A stretch of DNA of 64,000 nucleotides from NCBI GenBank assembly GCA_038380435.1, contig JAWZYU010000009.1, positions 65,501,901 through 65,565,900 of the forward strand, in the 5' to 3' direction. Below the pieces are notes generated by a model. That model saw only the letters and a program-made list of their open reading frames with translations, was not told where the DNA came from and did no database searches. The stretch is from Ryuthela nishihirai (Eukaryota > Arthropoda > Arachnida > Araneae > Heptathelidae). The position numbers and the translations under genes were made by a program. Positions 1 through 12,336 of the stretch are shown one piece after another; positions within the stretch are counted from its first letter, which is position 1; every line of letters begins with the position of its first letter.

Positions 1-1829
1 CCTTAAAGCTGCCGCATAAGTTATCACCACGCCCTTAGAAGAAACAGAGGTGTTAGGTGTCCACACACTCATCCACTAAGAATACGCCTATTATTATATA
101 TAAGTGAAACCAAAATAAGTGACGAAAAATGTTTTTAAAAATATTTATAGCAATATGATGTATGCAGAAAAAGAGCTCAGGTTAGAGTCCTTTCACGGAG
201 TATTTGCTCATGGACAGCATTCCCCTACCTCAGCCTCTCAAAAACACTCGGCTACGAAAATCACTTTTAGGGTTTTTCTTTTTACCAATTAACATTCAAC
301 TACTGTGATTCAATTGGGAATTTTGAACATATAAATGCAGTTCCGTGTTTGGCTACTGATCAAAGGGACCTGGGTTCGTGCCCCAGGTAAGACATAGATG
401 CTTGTGTTGTTTTTCTGCTAAGTTCCTGTCATCCTCAGATCTTCTATGGAGTATAAAATGACAGGTTCTTCTCAGACCTCTAAGGCAAGCAGCTGCTTGA
501 GGGGATATTTATTATTATCCAAGTCTGGAATGTTTTTCCCCTTTTCTATTGAAATGAGGTTTCACTTATACCAATATTTTCCAGGAACTTTGCATTAAAA
601 ATTAAACTTTGCCCCTATAATAAAAATGCAAATTCAACCTTGAAACTAGTATTAACTGCGATACAAATTTCAAATACAAATCGACAAAGAACCAAATTTC
701 AAACTGGTAGGAACGATTAAAAGGCAGTATTAAATAATTGCTCGAAATTCATGTAAAAGATTTGTCATATTTCAAAGATGTTTAGAATAAAATTATGCAT
801 TTTTATTAATTTCCCTTTGAATTTTCAACAGGCATGGCAACTAGTGCGATTTGAATGTATTCATGAACGAAAAATATAGTTGGTGATTAGGGAGCCCTTA
901 TTGAATAGCAAAGAAAGGACGTATTGACTTTGGAGCATTGAATGTCCATTTTAATCTCTTGAACTTAGGGAGCAAAGTGTATATTACCTTAATTTTGAAA
1001 CATTAGTTCATATCAGGGCCATGAAATATATTCTCCCTGTGGAGAATTTTGAAAAAATACCAAAAAGAAGTGTATTCGTTTTCAAAATAAACTATTAAAA
1101 AAAAATGGCTGAAAATTGTAAAAAAAATTACATGCATTTAATTATTAATTCTGGTTTTTGCATTCAAACCATAATTATATTGTTCTTACCATTAACTGGT
1201 AATACAAGTTCATTCACCATTGACTATCTAATGATGCTTTTGCACAATAGTTCAATTTTGAAAAGACCACATCCAAAGCAATACATTAGTCAAACAGTTG
1301 GTAACTAGTAAAACTGGAATCTGTTTTTATGATATATACTGCATGTTATATAAATGTACCAGCCAACAGTGACATGGAAAATAGTCGTACTTCATCACTG
1401 CTATGCCAAAGTATAAAGGCTATTTTGTTGAATTACCAATGAAATATCAGAATAGCCTTTATACTTCAGTAGCAATGATTAATTTAATGATGAAATACAA
1501 CTGTTTTCATACGCCAATGTTGGCAGGTGGAAAATTTTTGCAACTTACATATTTGTCTGTTTATAGAATAAAAACCTCCATTTAGATATATATATGATGT
1601 GCTCAATCGCAATTTCTGTATATGAGAAGACATGTCCATTTGCCAATGATTCTTGATGATAGAGAGTAGAAATTATCATCAAAAGTTTAAACAACTGTAG
1701 CATGCCTTGTACGTTTAAACAGGCTCACTAATGTTCCAAATATATGAATTCAATATAATTAATAGTTAAAGGAAAACCACTTTAATGCTATAATTTCTAG
1801 TAATATATTATAAACAGAAATCAAAGGTT
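1..1829. other. Sequence downstream of U2AF1, mostly featureless
   Basis: AT-rich sequence past the 3' end of the gene. Apart from one SINE copy near 335-520 I see no coding exon, RNA gene or transposon end. Short open frames at 1105 and 1403 have no recognisable protein content. Confidence 0.6.
335..520 (+). repeat. SINE family 1 copy, 5' damaged
   Basis: tRNA-derived SINE. It keeps the B-box region (GACCTGGGTTCGTGCCCC) and the body with GACAGG and GCAAGCAGCTGCTTGAGG, and ends in an ATT-rich tail. The A-box end is deleted. Confidence 0.8.
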
Positions 1830-1835
1830 TTTATT
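1830..1835 (-). terminator. Possible U2AF1 poly(A) signal
   Basis: A minus-strand AATAAA hexamer lies about 295 bases beyond the stop codon. It is the nearest canonical hexamer I noticed and would give a 3' UTR of roughly 0.3 kb. In such AT-rich DNA the hexamer is common, so this is only a candidate. Confidence 0.3.
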
Positions 1836-2129
1836 CAAAATATCATGAAAATAAGACAAAACTGTTATATGGTCTTGATGAAATACATTCACTTCTGATG
1901 TTAATGATAAAAAAAACTTGAGAAGCTGACAAAACAACAGTATACATTCAGAAGGAATGGTACACACACACCACATACTCAAGTGGCAAACATTGTTTCT
2001 GATTATGATGTTTAACTATGATTTAGATAGGCTTGATCCATATGAACTGTATATGTAGCTATAAATTCTTCAACTGCACACAGATATTTCATTTATTTCT
2101 TCGCTACAGAAAACTCAGCATTGTGCACT

Positions 2130-2256
2130 TCAAAAACGTCCTTCTCTATCTCTCCTGTCTCTTTCTCGGTCACGACTTCGAGATCGCCCCCTTCTTCTTT
2201 CCCTACTACGTGAGCGTCTGCGTTCACGACTTCGAGAACGAGAACGAGATCGAGAC
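2130..2256 (-). CDS. U2AF1: U2AF1 exon 8: RS domain and stop
   Basis: The terminal coding exon follows acceptor TTTTTAG and is 127 bases including the TGA at 2130-2132. It encodes four to five Ser-Arg dipeptides, then S-R-E-R-R-R-S-R-S-R-E-R-R-R-G, S-R-S-R-D-R-E-R-D-R-R-D and ends E-G-R-F. The RS/RD-rich tail is the phosphorylated interaction domain of the family. Unlike many orthologues it has no long polyglycine run, which largely explains the slightly short total of about 235 residues. The C-terminal G-R-F matches the vertebrate end. The plus-strand open frame over this exon is only an antisense shadow. Confidence 0.95.
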
Positions 2257-3799
2257 CTAAAAATAGATATTACAAAAGTTATCACTATTCACAAAAGGGC
2301 TGACATTTAATATTTATGGAGCTATTTAATTATATTTTAATTTAGAATGTACTAGTAAAAATTAAGGTAAAATAACTAATGATTATATGCACAGCAATGA
2401 ACATCTGCTGATTCTAACATAGCTGTTATGTATCACAATTAAATAATACAGTGTTTCAAAACTCAACTGAAATTTTTCACAGATAAACTATTCACACCAA
2501 AATAATAGTAAAAAAACCTTGTACTATCTTCCATAGTTTCTATGTGAGACATTCTACAGATATACACAACAGATGAATACACATTGTCTGAACAGCAAAG
2601 CTTAGTAGAATCATACAGTTGTTTGTGCAAGCATTCTGTCTGCCTGTATTTACAATTTAAATCTAATAAATTTACAATCGTAAAATTGACATATATACTT
2701 TTGAATAAATGGATGATATGCATATGGTATGACAAATAGCAACACGAGTGCAGCCCAAGAATATAGCTAGGGATATTTTTTCCCTTTATGAGAACCCCAT
2801 TTTATCACTTTTGAGATGATTGACCAATGGTCTCAAGTAACTGGGTCATGAAGGCAAACATGAATGACACACAACATCTAAAGACCATTTGCATGCCAAG
2901 AATGAAGAAAGAAGTATTGCAGACTGTCAAAGACCAACCTTCTATTAGCACTTGTGTCATTGAATATGCCATGACTTTCTGTCATGCATGAACAGAAATT
3001 GCATGCATTCTATACACAAAAAGGAGTAAGTATTGAAGCCAACTGATTACCCATGACAGTGTTTTTTGTTAGAACTCTGCAGTGCATCTTCATTTCACCA
3101 ACGTTTTGTTTACAGATGAGGCAGCAATTACAAGAGATAGTGTTTTTAACAGTCACAACATATTTGGGATGAGGAAAATCTACATACTGCAATGCAAAGT
3201 GCACATCAATAGCATTTTTCTATTAATGTAAGTAAGGTGGGGGCATATTCTGCAATAGCACCCTAGAATTGTAATTTTGGAGTTTCCCACTATGAAAACT
3301 GATATTTTTGAAAGTTTTCAGAATCATAGGTTATTAGTACAATATTATTCTATTAATAATATTTGTAGTAGTAAATGTTGATAGCACAAGTTAAAGCACA
3401 CAGAATAGTAACTCTGATGAAGCATTCAACAGTACAAGAAAGAAATATGACAATATATAATTATCCTGTTTCAAGTAAATCTGTATGCATAGTATTATGT
3501 AGAATTAAAAGCTCTATTAAGATGAAAAATGCCACATTCTGTTCATTAATTATTTTAAAATGTTAAAATCTAAAACTTTTTAAAACTATTTTGTTTCAAA
3601 TAAATAGTATTAAAATTAATATATCTCATTTTTTGCCAGATAATCTATTTTATAAAAATTCATAATTAAATGATTTTTGATACATATATGATCTATTTCT
3701 ATTAATTATTTCAGCATAAGGCATAAACATTTTTTTCAACTGGAAGCACTTCAAAATCAATTTGGGCACCAGAGTGAGCTGTTTCAAAAACCTGACACT

Positions 3800-4078
3800 T
3801 AGGGGGGGGGGGGGGGGGGGGCTAAATTGGTAGTGTGCCAGGCTTGTAATCTGCAGTTCCCAACTTTGAGTCCCACCTGGGCCAGGATTGATATTTATCT
3901 CCACAGGACCCTCACCTTGCCCTTGGTTAGTATGGAAACCATAGGCTTGGAAAGCCTGTAGTCCGTCGGATGGGATGTAGAGCCATACCCTGTGCACATT
4001 ACAGAACACGATAGATGGCCTTGACAGGAGGCTACCGTATGTCTCCCAACAGCTATCCGGTGGAGCTGTTACAAACAC
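3800..4078 (+). repeat. SINE family 2 copy with G run
   Basis: Carries the tRNA-like head (degraded A box after about 20 G), a B-box region near GAGTCCCACC and the long body of family 2, ending near the CAACAGCTATCCGGTGGAG segment. It is truncated at its 3' part relative to the complete copy at 46716-47102. Confidence 0.8.
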
Positions 4079-4149
4079 AATTAAAAGAATCTTCTTGCTC
4101 AGAAATTAATTAAAAATAAAACTTAAAATTCTCTGTCATTGAGCAATAA

Positions 4150-4600
4150 AATTTTAAAGTTTATCCTTCAAATTATTTGCATGTTAAAAGTTTTTAGGAG
4201 AAAACTAAGCAGCTTTTCGGAACAAGGACAGCACTCCGTCTTCAGTGAAGTGATACTATGTAGTGACATTATGGCTGTTTTAGAGCTTTTTCCACATCAT
4301 GAAAGGCAATTCCAGTTTCTCAATTGCAGGTAGGGATAGACAAGGTCATTATTTCAATAGCCTCACAGGCTATGGTTCTGTAGAAAGTGGATGCACATGC
4401 AAGCAGTGTAGTATGTTCCCAATCTATTGTTGCCGCATGTTGTACTGCTAGCTCTACTGCTAGCTCGGTGGTGGCCGTCGTTAGCTTGTTTTGTCTGACA
4501 TCTGTTTGATGCTCTGCAAACCTCTTGTAAAGAACGTATGGTTTTTCTGATGTAGTAAACAATGGAATTTTCTAGCAACATCATCTGTTACAACTTGTTA
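4150..4600 (-). mobile_element. Penelope-like family P1, endonuclease C-terminus remnant
   Basis: The minus strand reads K-P-Y-V-L-Y-K-R-F then A-E-H-Q-T-D-V-R-Q-N-K, later I-D-W-E-H-T-T-L-L and F-Y-R-T-I-A-C-E-A-I-E-I. This pattern (R...EH..D......K, then I-D-W, then R...EAIEI) is the second half of the GIY-YIG endonuclease of Penelope-like retroelements. Related copies occur at 33940-34340, 51690-52020 and 52120-52550. The GIY and YIG motifs themselves are not preserved here. Confidence 0.6.
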
Positions 4601-6043
4601 ACTACTTTATGGCAATGGTCATTAAGTAGTTAGCTATGCAGCTGAAGACGTGGGCCTCTGGTGACTTGTTTTGTTGTCAATGTATCAGAGAACAGGCTGG
4701 GGTGGGGAAGGAAAATGGATCAACACTATGGCTCCCATAAGAGGCTCCAGGAGGGCAAATTTATCTCTAAAATCAAAGAAGCTCAATGTCTACAAACAGA
4801 CAACAAAGTGAAAACACTGCTGAAAATGAGCTAAAATCTGTGTTGTTGAAATGCACAATTCTTTAAACATTTACTACCAAAGCAGCACAAATGCTACAAC
4901 AAACATTCATGAATGTACAGAGTGGTGCACAATATGAAGTTTGACATGCAAATATGTTTGTGCATATTATACAGTAATCTATCTGCATTTGTGAGGGTTC
5001 TTGGAAAACCGAATAACTGAACATAAATACCGTATATGTGAATACTGAACTTAATAACTTATAGATAAAATAGGGTTTGGTTCCTGTGAACCAAGATTAT
5101 CACTTTTCTCCTAATATTTTTAGGTTAAAATGATAGTGTTTCTGACTTCATGCTAATATTTATGTGGAATATGATTTTATAATGCAAATTAATAAATTAG
5201 CATGAAAAATTGCGTGTCTATACTCTAATTCAAGCTTGAGTAGCTAAGGTACAGACCACAACTAACTGAATAATAGAATACAATAAAACAATTTATTACA
5301 TTCCGCTTTTTTCCTCCTCTACCTCCATCTGCAGGTCATCTACAAAGCTTTCTGCTTCAACATTTTCTTTTCCCTTCTCAGGTTTCTTCCTTTTTTAAAT
5401 CAGTGTGAAATGCAGAACTGAGCAACTATGCCTGAACTAGTAGAGGGTTGAGGATCAGTACTGACTGCCAACTGATTTGAATAACTCAGTCAACATTAGC
5501 TGTTCAGCATGCTTTCTAATGTCTTTCAAATGCAAAACATAAGGGAGGGTTGTAACCTTAACAGTTCTCTTAAATTTCAAACTTCAATATAAATATGATC
5601 ACATTCAAGAAGCCTGTTGCATATGCTATCAAATGCTTATAATAATGAGAAAAGTCTTTGTATAGTTACAAATCTTTAAATATATTGTCATCATTTCTAC
5701 CTCATTAGCCAGTTGATCCAACTCTCGATTTGCCGTTTTTCGGTGTCTTTTCCTTAATAATGTCCTCGACTTCTTCCCTCATATCATCAAATCCTTTGCC
5801 TGCCATCTTCCTAGTGAAATCTTCTAGTGCACCTTGGTCATAACCATGAATAAGCAAATTTTGACTCGCAATACTGAGTAAATGATTACTAATATTTTAG
5901 CATGAATAAGTGAATTCACACATACTGAGTTCACAAATAGAGTTTATTGTAGAGATATGTTATTATAAAGTGCAACTAGTATACTAAGTGTAATAGTGTT
6001 CATACAGAGTGACATTACCTACATTTCAAAAAATTATTCTTAC

Positions 6044-6139
6044 CTTCGCCTACGATGCCGACCATATAACTCACGACGCAGTTCTCGAGATATTGGCTTT
6101 AAGTGCATAAAATTGCAGAAACCACTTCGGGTGCATTCA
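6044..6139 (-). CDS. U2AF1: U2AF1 exon 7: zinc finger 2
   Basis: A 96-base exon from acceptor ATTTTAG to donor GTAAGA. It encodes G-E-C-T-R-S-G-F-C-N-F-M-H then L-K-P-I-S-R-E-L-R-R-E-L-Y and G-R-H-R-R-R. Together with exon 6 it completes the second CCCH zinc finger (C-x7-C-x5-C-x3-H). The following basic helix with L-R-R-E-L-Y-G-R leads into the RS tail. The S in T-R-S-G-F is the fly form, where the vertebrate protein has G. Confidence 0.97.
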
Positions 6140-6339
6140 CTAAAATATAAAGAGAAATTATATTATTCCTTCGGAATGTAAAATTGTTTGTATCCACATA
6201 TATAAGTGATTCACATTTATGGAAATCATCAATTGCTACCTATTTAGTAATTAAGCAGTTAGACTTGCATTAATCATGACAGGACTCAGTACCCACATTT
6301 CCAGCATAACAACATTCATGCACACAATGAACTTATGTT

Positions 6340-6460
6340 TTTTACTGAATATATGAATATATATTCTATAAACCCTAGTTATATTGGATTACAAGGAAAC
6401 ATAGAGGCTAACACTTTAGCAAAAGAAATGCTTCACTGCCATCATGATATAAAATCAAAC
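6340..6460 (+). mobile_element. LINE RNase H remnant (short)
   Basis: Reads Y-S-I-N-P-S-Y-I-G-L-Q-G-N and I-E-A-N-T-L-A-K-E, the H-x-G-x-x-G-N-E-x-A-D-x-L-A-K segment of RNase H found in Jockey/I-type LINEs, with the catalytic-region D changed to N. It matches the longer remnant at 9500-10130. Confidence 0.55.
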
Positions 6461-7366
6461 TGACTCAAAACACACTTTTTCTTACATCTGTGTGCTCTTT
6501 TCAGTCATTTGCTTAATCATTTTTAAGTAGCTTTTATTTAATCCTTAAAAATGACTAATAAAAGTTTAGCATTATGGTGATGCTACTAAAAACATACCAG
6601 AAAATCCATTATATTAATAATGAAGGTAAAGGTGGCAAAACTAGTGAGAGTGGATTGTTGAACTCTAAAACTGAAAAGCAACTGACCTTGTTTGTACAAC
6701 CATGCAAACAACTGTTACAGATTATAATCAGTGCATAACCCTTTATTATCTGAATTTTTGTATATCTCCAAAACTAAAAATAGAAACTCATTATAAAAAC
6801 TTTTATTGTTAATGGGACTTGGAAGTTCTCACAGGTCACTATTCACCTATTTGAAAGATAGTAATACCTTTCAATTCTTGAATTGGGACACAGCAGTCCC
6901 ACCCGGCTAGATGCCTAGCAAATGATATAATGGACATTTTCAACTTGCAGGACTTTAAAGGTGCAGCCTCAAGACAATGTGCAGGCTGAAATGGAAACAT
7001 TTTTATTTTTGCAAATTCAAGATCAAACTTAGTGACAAATAAATTTTAATTCTACAGTAACACTGTTTCAAAAGTCATTCAAGAATAACTAAAACTAAGA
7101 CATTAAATGTTTAAAATGCCTAAAGTTGTACTGAGTTTGCAATTCATACCAAAGTTAACTAACTGGATAGCATTATTCATTGCATAAATAAATTGCAGAA
7201 ATTAGCAATCTGGGGTGGGATGTAGTATGCTGCAGGTAAACTGTCCCTTTCTGCACATGAAGCAAAAAGCAGACACCAAATAAACACAAACCATAAAATA
7301 TAGTAGTTGCATGTACTGCTAATAGAAGATTAACGATTAAGTAAAGAGAGATGAATATAAATCAGT

Positions 7367-7825
7367 AGTAAAGAATCACAGGATATATCCTGTAGACATG
7401 GAACTCATGAAATAATAAGCTGGAAAAAAATTGGTTTTGCCATGAGTGGGATTCGAACCCAAGTCTCCTGGAAACATGCCAGTTATGCTACCACCAACGG
7501 CTAATGTTTTCTTCAGCTAGTGCGACATATAACCTTTCCAGATTTTTTTTTTTATTCGCACAGTGGCACCATCTATCCAGGAATTGGACAACTCTGTTGC
7601 CTCATACAGATGGAATCAATATTTGTCACTCACATTCATGGCATTAAATCAATAAATCAGTAGTAAAGAATCACAGGATATGTCCTGTAGACGTGGAACT
7701 CGTGAAATAATAAGCTGAAAAAAACTGGTTTTTGCCATAAGTGGGATTCGAACCCACGTCTCCTTCGGTTTGAATCCCACTCATGGCAAAATCAATCTTT
7801 TTTTCCAGCTTATTATTTCATGAGA
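7367..7825. repeat. SINE family 3: two direct copies plus one inverted fragment
   Basis: The segment beginning AGTAAAGAATCACAGGATAT occurs at 7367 and again at 7664, each ending in a minus-strand tRNA B box (GGTTCGAATCCC on the minus strand). An inverted fragment follows at 7764-7825. The unit is a tRNA-derived SINE whose tail reads TTATTATTTCATGAG. Confidence 0.7.
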
Positions 7826-8519
7826 GATGAATATTCTTGCATGAAAGGTTCAGTGCAAGGTGCCTAGCTTAATGGCTGATGACATGGTGACACTGACACT
7901 AGTTTTGGAAAATGTTTTCCATTGGTAGGCAAGTTAATAGAAAAAACAGTGATTCTTAAGAATTAATGAGAGTTGCATAGTCATTAATTAATGAATCTAC
8001 CCTAGTTAATAGGAACTATTCTTTTTTCAAAAGGATCAGAAAGCAAACATCAGCTAGAGCATCACTATTGTATGTGCTAATAAAGACACAGCAACTGATT
8101 AATGGCAGAGCAGAGAACTAAGTGACTGTCTATGTAGATGCAGTTCTATAGGTGTGGTTGTTCTTTGTAGATGTGGTTTGGTAGGTGCAGATTCACTGTA
8201 CTAATGACATTGAATCATTAGGGCTACTGCCAGAAGTTTAGACTAAAGGAAAAAAATGGACCCTATACGGTCCAATTTTTTTACCCTGTCCATCTTTCGA
8301 AGTCCAATTAATGAAAACACTTTGCAGTACAGAACTCAATCAGATACTGAATCAGAACAGGGAAGTAGCAAGGTCAGAAGTCTGACAAAGGATCCTTTGG
8401 GGTCCTTTTCAGATTAATTATGTTACTAACCTCTGAGTAAGTGAATTATCATAAAATTAACTAATACGAAAAATTCAGATACTTTAAAACTACTACACAA
8501 ATATTGCACTAGTCACAGA

Positions 8520-8640
8520 TTGACCCATCAATCAGACAAAGGCTGACATCAGACAAAGGGCTGTCTGGGAAAGACATCAGACAAAGGGCTGTCTGGTCTG
8601 GTCTGTCATAAGACAAAGGGCTGTCTGGGAGCAATGAAAT
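8520..8640. repeat. Short tandem repeat built on CAGACAAAGGGCTGTCTGG
   Basis: Three to four imperfect copies of a unit of about 30 to 40 bases carrying CAGACAAAGG-CTGTCTGG lie in tandem. The unit is itself near-palindromic (CAGACA...TGTCTG). Confidence 0.7.
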
Positions 8641-9499
8641 GCACTGCTTTCTAAGTTAGCTAAGGTTTTTAGAGTATTTTAAAATAACTGAATTTTCATT
8701 TCCAGTAAAGTTCTATATTAAATCTTAAATGTTTGCTGAATTTTTAATATTAATTTTATGGTGATTCAATGACTCAGGACTTCGTAACATAATTAATGGC
8801 ATTTCATTAAGACTCACTGTTCAAAATGAAGGATGAAAGTGAGTGCGGATGAAAGTTTTGGTGTAGAGGGTGGTTTATGCAGTTTTAAACCATGAATGCT
8901 TTGCATAAAGTTGCAAAGGCAAAGCTGCTAATGCTGACAAAGAGACTGCTGAAGATTTGCTCCTGAAATTGACACAAATCAATGAAGAGAAAAGCTATCA
9001 TTCCAATAATGAGAAACATCTTTGTATAGTTACAAGTCTTTAAATATATTGTCATCATTTCTACCTCATTAGCCAGCTGATCCAACTCTCGATTATTAGG
9101 ATTGTATTATCCTAAGAATCTACAAGAAAAAGCAACAATCAGTGGAAGAATTACTATTCCCATCATGGAACATTTAAATCAAACACATAAAAGACATTTC
9201 AAAAATGTTATGAATGGCTCACAAATGTTATGAATGGCTTTAGCAATGAATCTATTTCAAAACAAATGGCAAGAGGTTTTTTTTTTTGCACAAAATGACA
9301 ACTATAAATCCAAATTTAAAATATCCATCCCTAAGCATCATAATAGAATTGATGGCCATTCAGGAAACAATTAAATGACCCTCTTCATTAAAAAACATCG
9401 TCATTATCTAAGATTGCAAGTTTGCCATCTTAGCTCTTGAAGCCCCAGAAAATAAATATATACATACAAATATAATCAAGAACATCTTCAAAGAAACTG

Positions 9500-10130
9500 A
9501 CAGAAACAAGACACTAAAAAACAATAATATATATTCAATAAACCCCTAGTCATATTGGACTATATGGAAACAAAGAGACTGACACTTCAGCAAAAAGAAG
9601 TGCCTCACTGCCAAAACATAACTATCACAGGACAACAACAAGCAATCCAAAACCTGATTAAAAAGCAAGCCAAAGGAAACTTAAATCATCATTTTCATAT
9701 TAACTTAAAACGAACCACAGAAGACATAATAACTAATATATCCCAAACTAAATTCAACAGAGAAGATCAAATCAAACACACGGGAATCGGTACAGGTTAC
9801 TGCATTCTGAATAATTACTTTTATATAAGAAAAAGCTATATCTTCAAAATGTCAGCACTAAATGCTGTCAAAACTATTTCAAACATAATCTTTAATTGTC
9901 TTGCATATGAAGTATACAGAAGAAATCTTTCCTTCAAGAACAATTAATCATACATGCATTCACTCTAAGTGATATCTTGTCACCAAAAGACACATATGAA
10001 ATCGTCCCCAGAAGACACAAACAAAATTTTGTCACCAGAAAATTCAGAAATATACAAAGCTCACAATCTTCTAATTAACTTCCTGAAGCTCACTGGTGTC
10101 TATCAGCATTTTTAATGAAACAACCTTCTG
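9500..10130 (+). mobile_element. LINE C-terminal remnant with RNase H
   Basis: The first part reads I-N-P-S-H-I-G-L-Y-G-N-K-E-T-D-T-S-A-K, an RNase H C-terminal motif. After frame changes, H-T-G-I-G-T-G-Y-C-I-L-N-N-Y-F and later I-F-N-C-L-A-Y-E-V-Y-R-R follow. These match the R-L-R-x-G-H-T...H-Y-L and I-L-x-E-C-x-x-Y...R region that follows RNase H in Jockey/I-group LINEs. Several frameshifts make it inactive. The 130-residue open frame at 9555-9947 covers it partly in another frame. Confidence 0.6.
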
Positions 10131-10284
10131 CAGTTCAGTGCTGAATAAAACTTTGTTCTGGACCTTAACCTCTTCCAATCTATAATAGCACTTAAGCATG
10201 AGTGACCTCCTCATTAGCATCTAAATCATTAGGAATAATTGGAAAAGTTGCCTCTCGTGAAGTATAGATGGCACAAGGTCCATG

Positions 10285-10370
10285 TCTTGTTGCATTGCTT
10301 AACCAGTAGAGCACTCTGGCATGTATCTAGAGAGTTACGGGTTCGATTCCCGCCACATCAGCAATAATTT
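10285..10370 (+). repeat. tRNA-like SINE head (family 4)
   Basis: Has a perfect internal promoter B box (GGTTCGATTCCC) and a weaker A box near 10301. It reads like a tRNA with GTAGAGCACTCTGGCATG but does not fold into a clean tRNA and runs into AT-rich DNA. A related head lies at 62820-62900. I rate it as SINE-derived and not as a functional tRNA. Confidence 0.6.
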
Positions 10371-10472
10371 TTCCAGATGTTTTTAATAACCTTGAAAGGT
10401 GGTTAAAGAAAGAATCAAATCTGAATGGCACCTGGAGAAAACTGTGCCCAGAATTTGTCTCTGGTTGCCAGA

Positions 10473-10602
10473 TTCGGTTGTTATAACTCTGAGTGGCAAT
10501 TTTTTGCACACAATAAGCTAAATGGGAGAGGGGTCCCTCTGGACAGGCTGTTAGGAGACAGATGGTAGCCTCCTGTAAAGGGCATCCAAGCATGTTCTTT
10601 AA
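10473..10602 (-). repeat. SINE family 2, right half of interrupted copy
   Basis: Family-2 sequence from TGTTATAACTCTGAGTGG to TGTTCTTTAA, stopping exactly at the TTAA where the piggyBac-like element begins. The rest of the same SINE resumes after 13885. Confidence 0.85.
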
Positions 10603-11073
10603 CCCTTATACCATGCCAGGCCCAAAAAACTGAATTACTGAATTACTCTTTTTATAATTTTTTCCTCAGTACCATATTTTGAGAAAAAGTCCATGCTTTT
10701 CACCAGCTGTTACCAGTCAAATAAACAAGACAACCTTAGAATTTTTTTTTTTTAAATATAACAAATAACCAGAAATAGGTCATGTTATACCTCAAAAGAA
10801 AAAATATTAAATTGGGATTAAAAAAATGAAAATTAAAAAAAAGGGATGTTGAAGTCTATTTCTACAGGTAATCTGTGTATTTACTATGGATGGATTTTTA
10901 ATAAATATGCTTAAGCATATTTAATAATAATGCTTAAGCGTGAGTGACCATATCAGCAACAATTGGAAAAATTGCCTCTCCTGAAGTATAGATGGCACAA
11001 GGTAAATATTAAAATGAGGTAACATTAAAATAGTTTTTAATTGTGAAATATACTAAAATGATGCAAAAACATA

Positions 11074-12232
11074 CACTGAAGAGCCAAAACATTATGACCA
11101 GTGCATCTTTATGCAAATTGAAGCAACTGCAGGTAAACAACGGAGCATGTGAAAGTTGTGAAACAGTATAGTCATAAACCTGATATTGAGCTCTGTTATT
11201 CAGTGTTATTCTTGTTCTTTAGATGGGAAAGGCAGCAGACTTACCTGAATGACAAAGACCAAATTGTAATGGCCAGATGGCTGGGTCAGAGCATTTCTGA
11301 GATGGCAAGGTTGTGGAGTGCTCATGGCCAGCCATGGTTAGTACCTTCAAAACATTTTCCGAGGAGGGAAAATCCATGAACTGCCGGCAAAGTGTGGGCC
11401 AACCACGGCTCATCAATGCTAGAGTAAGCGAGGTATCCCATATGGTATGAGCCAACAGAAGAGATACTGTGGCATACAGAAGGATACTGTAACTCGCCCA
11501 TAATTTGAATGCTGGTGATGGGAGTAATGTGTCACAACACACAATACAATGAACCCTGCTGAAAATGGAGCTGCATAGCCACAGGACGTTCCGAGTGCCC
11601 ATGCTAGCCTCAGTTCACTGTCGAAAGTGCATACAATGGGCAGCGAGCATCAAAACTCAACCATGAATGATTGGAAGAAGGTTGTCTGGTCCGATGAATC
11701 TTGTTTCCTATTGCACCATGTGGGCAGCTGGGTACATGTCCATCGTTTTCCTGGGAGAGTGTTGGCACCAGGATGCACTGTGGAACGAAAACAAGCTGGT
11801 GGAGGAAGTGTATACTTTGGGCAATGTTCTGCTGGGAAACCCTGGGTCCAGTCATTCAAGTGCAGGAAACTATGACATCTACCACATACCTAAACATCAT
11901 TACAGACCAGGTACATCCTTTCATGGCAATGGTATATCCCTCTAGTAGTGCCCTCTTTTCAACAGGATAATACGCTATGCCACACTTCCAGATTGTTCGA
12001 GAATGGTTCGTGGAACATGAGGAAGACTTCCAGGTATTGCTGTGGCCTCCATGGCTCAACCACATAACTCACAAGAGTTAAAGGATCTGCTGGTAACGTG
12101 TTGGTACCAGATACCACAAGACACCTTTACAAATCTTGTAGCGTCCATGCCTCGCTGGGTAAGAGCTGTTTCAGCACGTAGAGGACCAACATCATATTAG
12201 GCAGGTGGTCATAATGTTTTGGCTCTTCAGTG
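11074..12232 (+). mobile_element. Tc1/mariner transposon, degenerate
   Basis: Both ends carry the inverted terminal repeat CACTGAAGAGCCAAAACATT followed by ATGACCA, with TA duplicated on each side (11072-11073 and 12233-12234). Inside, plus-strand pieces read as a Tc1 transposase. These are an N-terminal helix-turn-helix part with S-I-S-E-M-A-R, then D-W-K-K-V-V-W-S-D-E-S-C-F (first catalytic Asp), G-G-G-S-V-Y-F-G, and F-Q-Q-D-N-T-L-C-H (second Asp). Many stops and frameshifts make it inactive. It lies inside piggyBac-like element A. Confidence 0.88.
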
Positions 12233-12336
12233 TATATGGCTGTATTTTTGTGCAATAAACTGAAAACCTCCAATACAAAAATGTTTCCTTAACATCTGAC
12301 TTCATTTTATTGAGAAACAGTTGGTAGGATGTTTAA

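Larger units (their letters stand above)
2257..6043 (-). other. U2AF1 intron 7 (3787 bp)
   Basis: Contains a family-2 SINE at 3800-4078 with a long G run, and a Penelope-like endonuclease remnant at about 4150-4600. From 4970 to 5960 is an unassigned low-complexity stretch whose minus strand reads in short acidic and basic coding-like pieces. The segment 5640-5730 recurs at 8998-9095. The rest shows nothing I can assign. Confidence 0.7.

Noticed and set aside
2033..2260. Plus-strand open frame of 75 codons
   Set aside because: It is the antisense of the RS-coding exon of U2AF1, kept open by the repetitive Arg/Ser codons.
3802..3822. Poly-G runs here and near 62450 as functional G-quadruplex sites
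   Set aside because: Both are plain homopolymer runs next to SINE or AT-rich DNA, and length is prone to sequencing error.
9555..9947. A 130-codon host gene
   Set aside because: Neighbouring frames and parts of this one read as the C-terminus of a LINE with RNase H. It is a decayed element.
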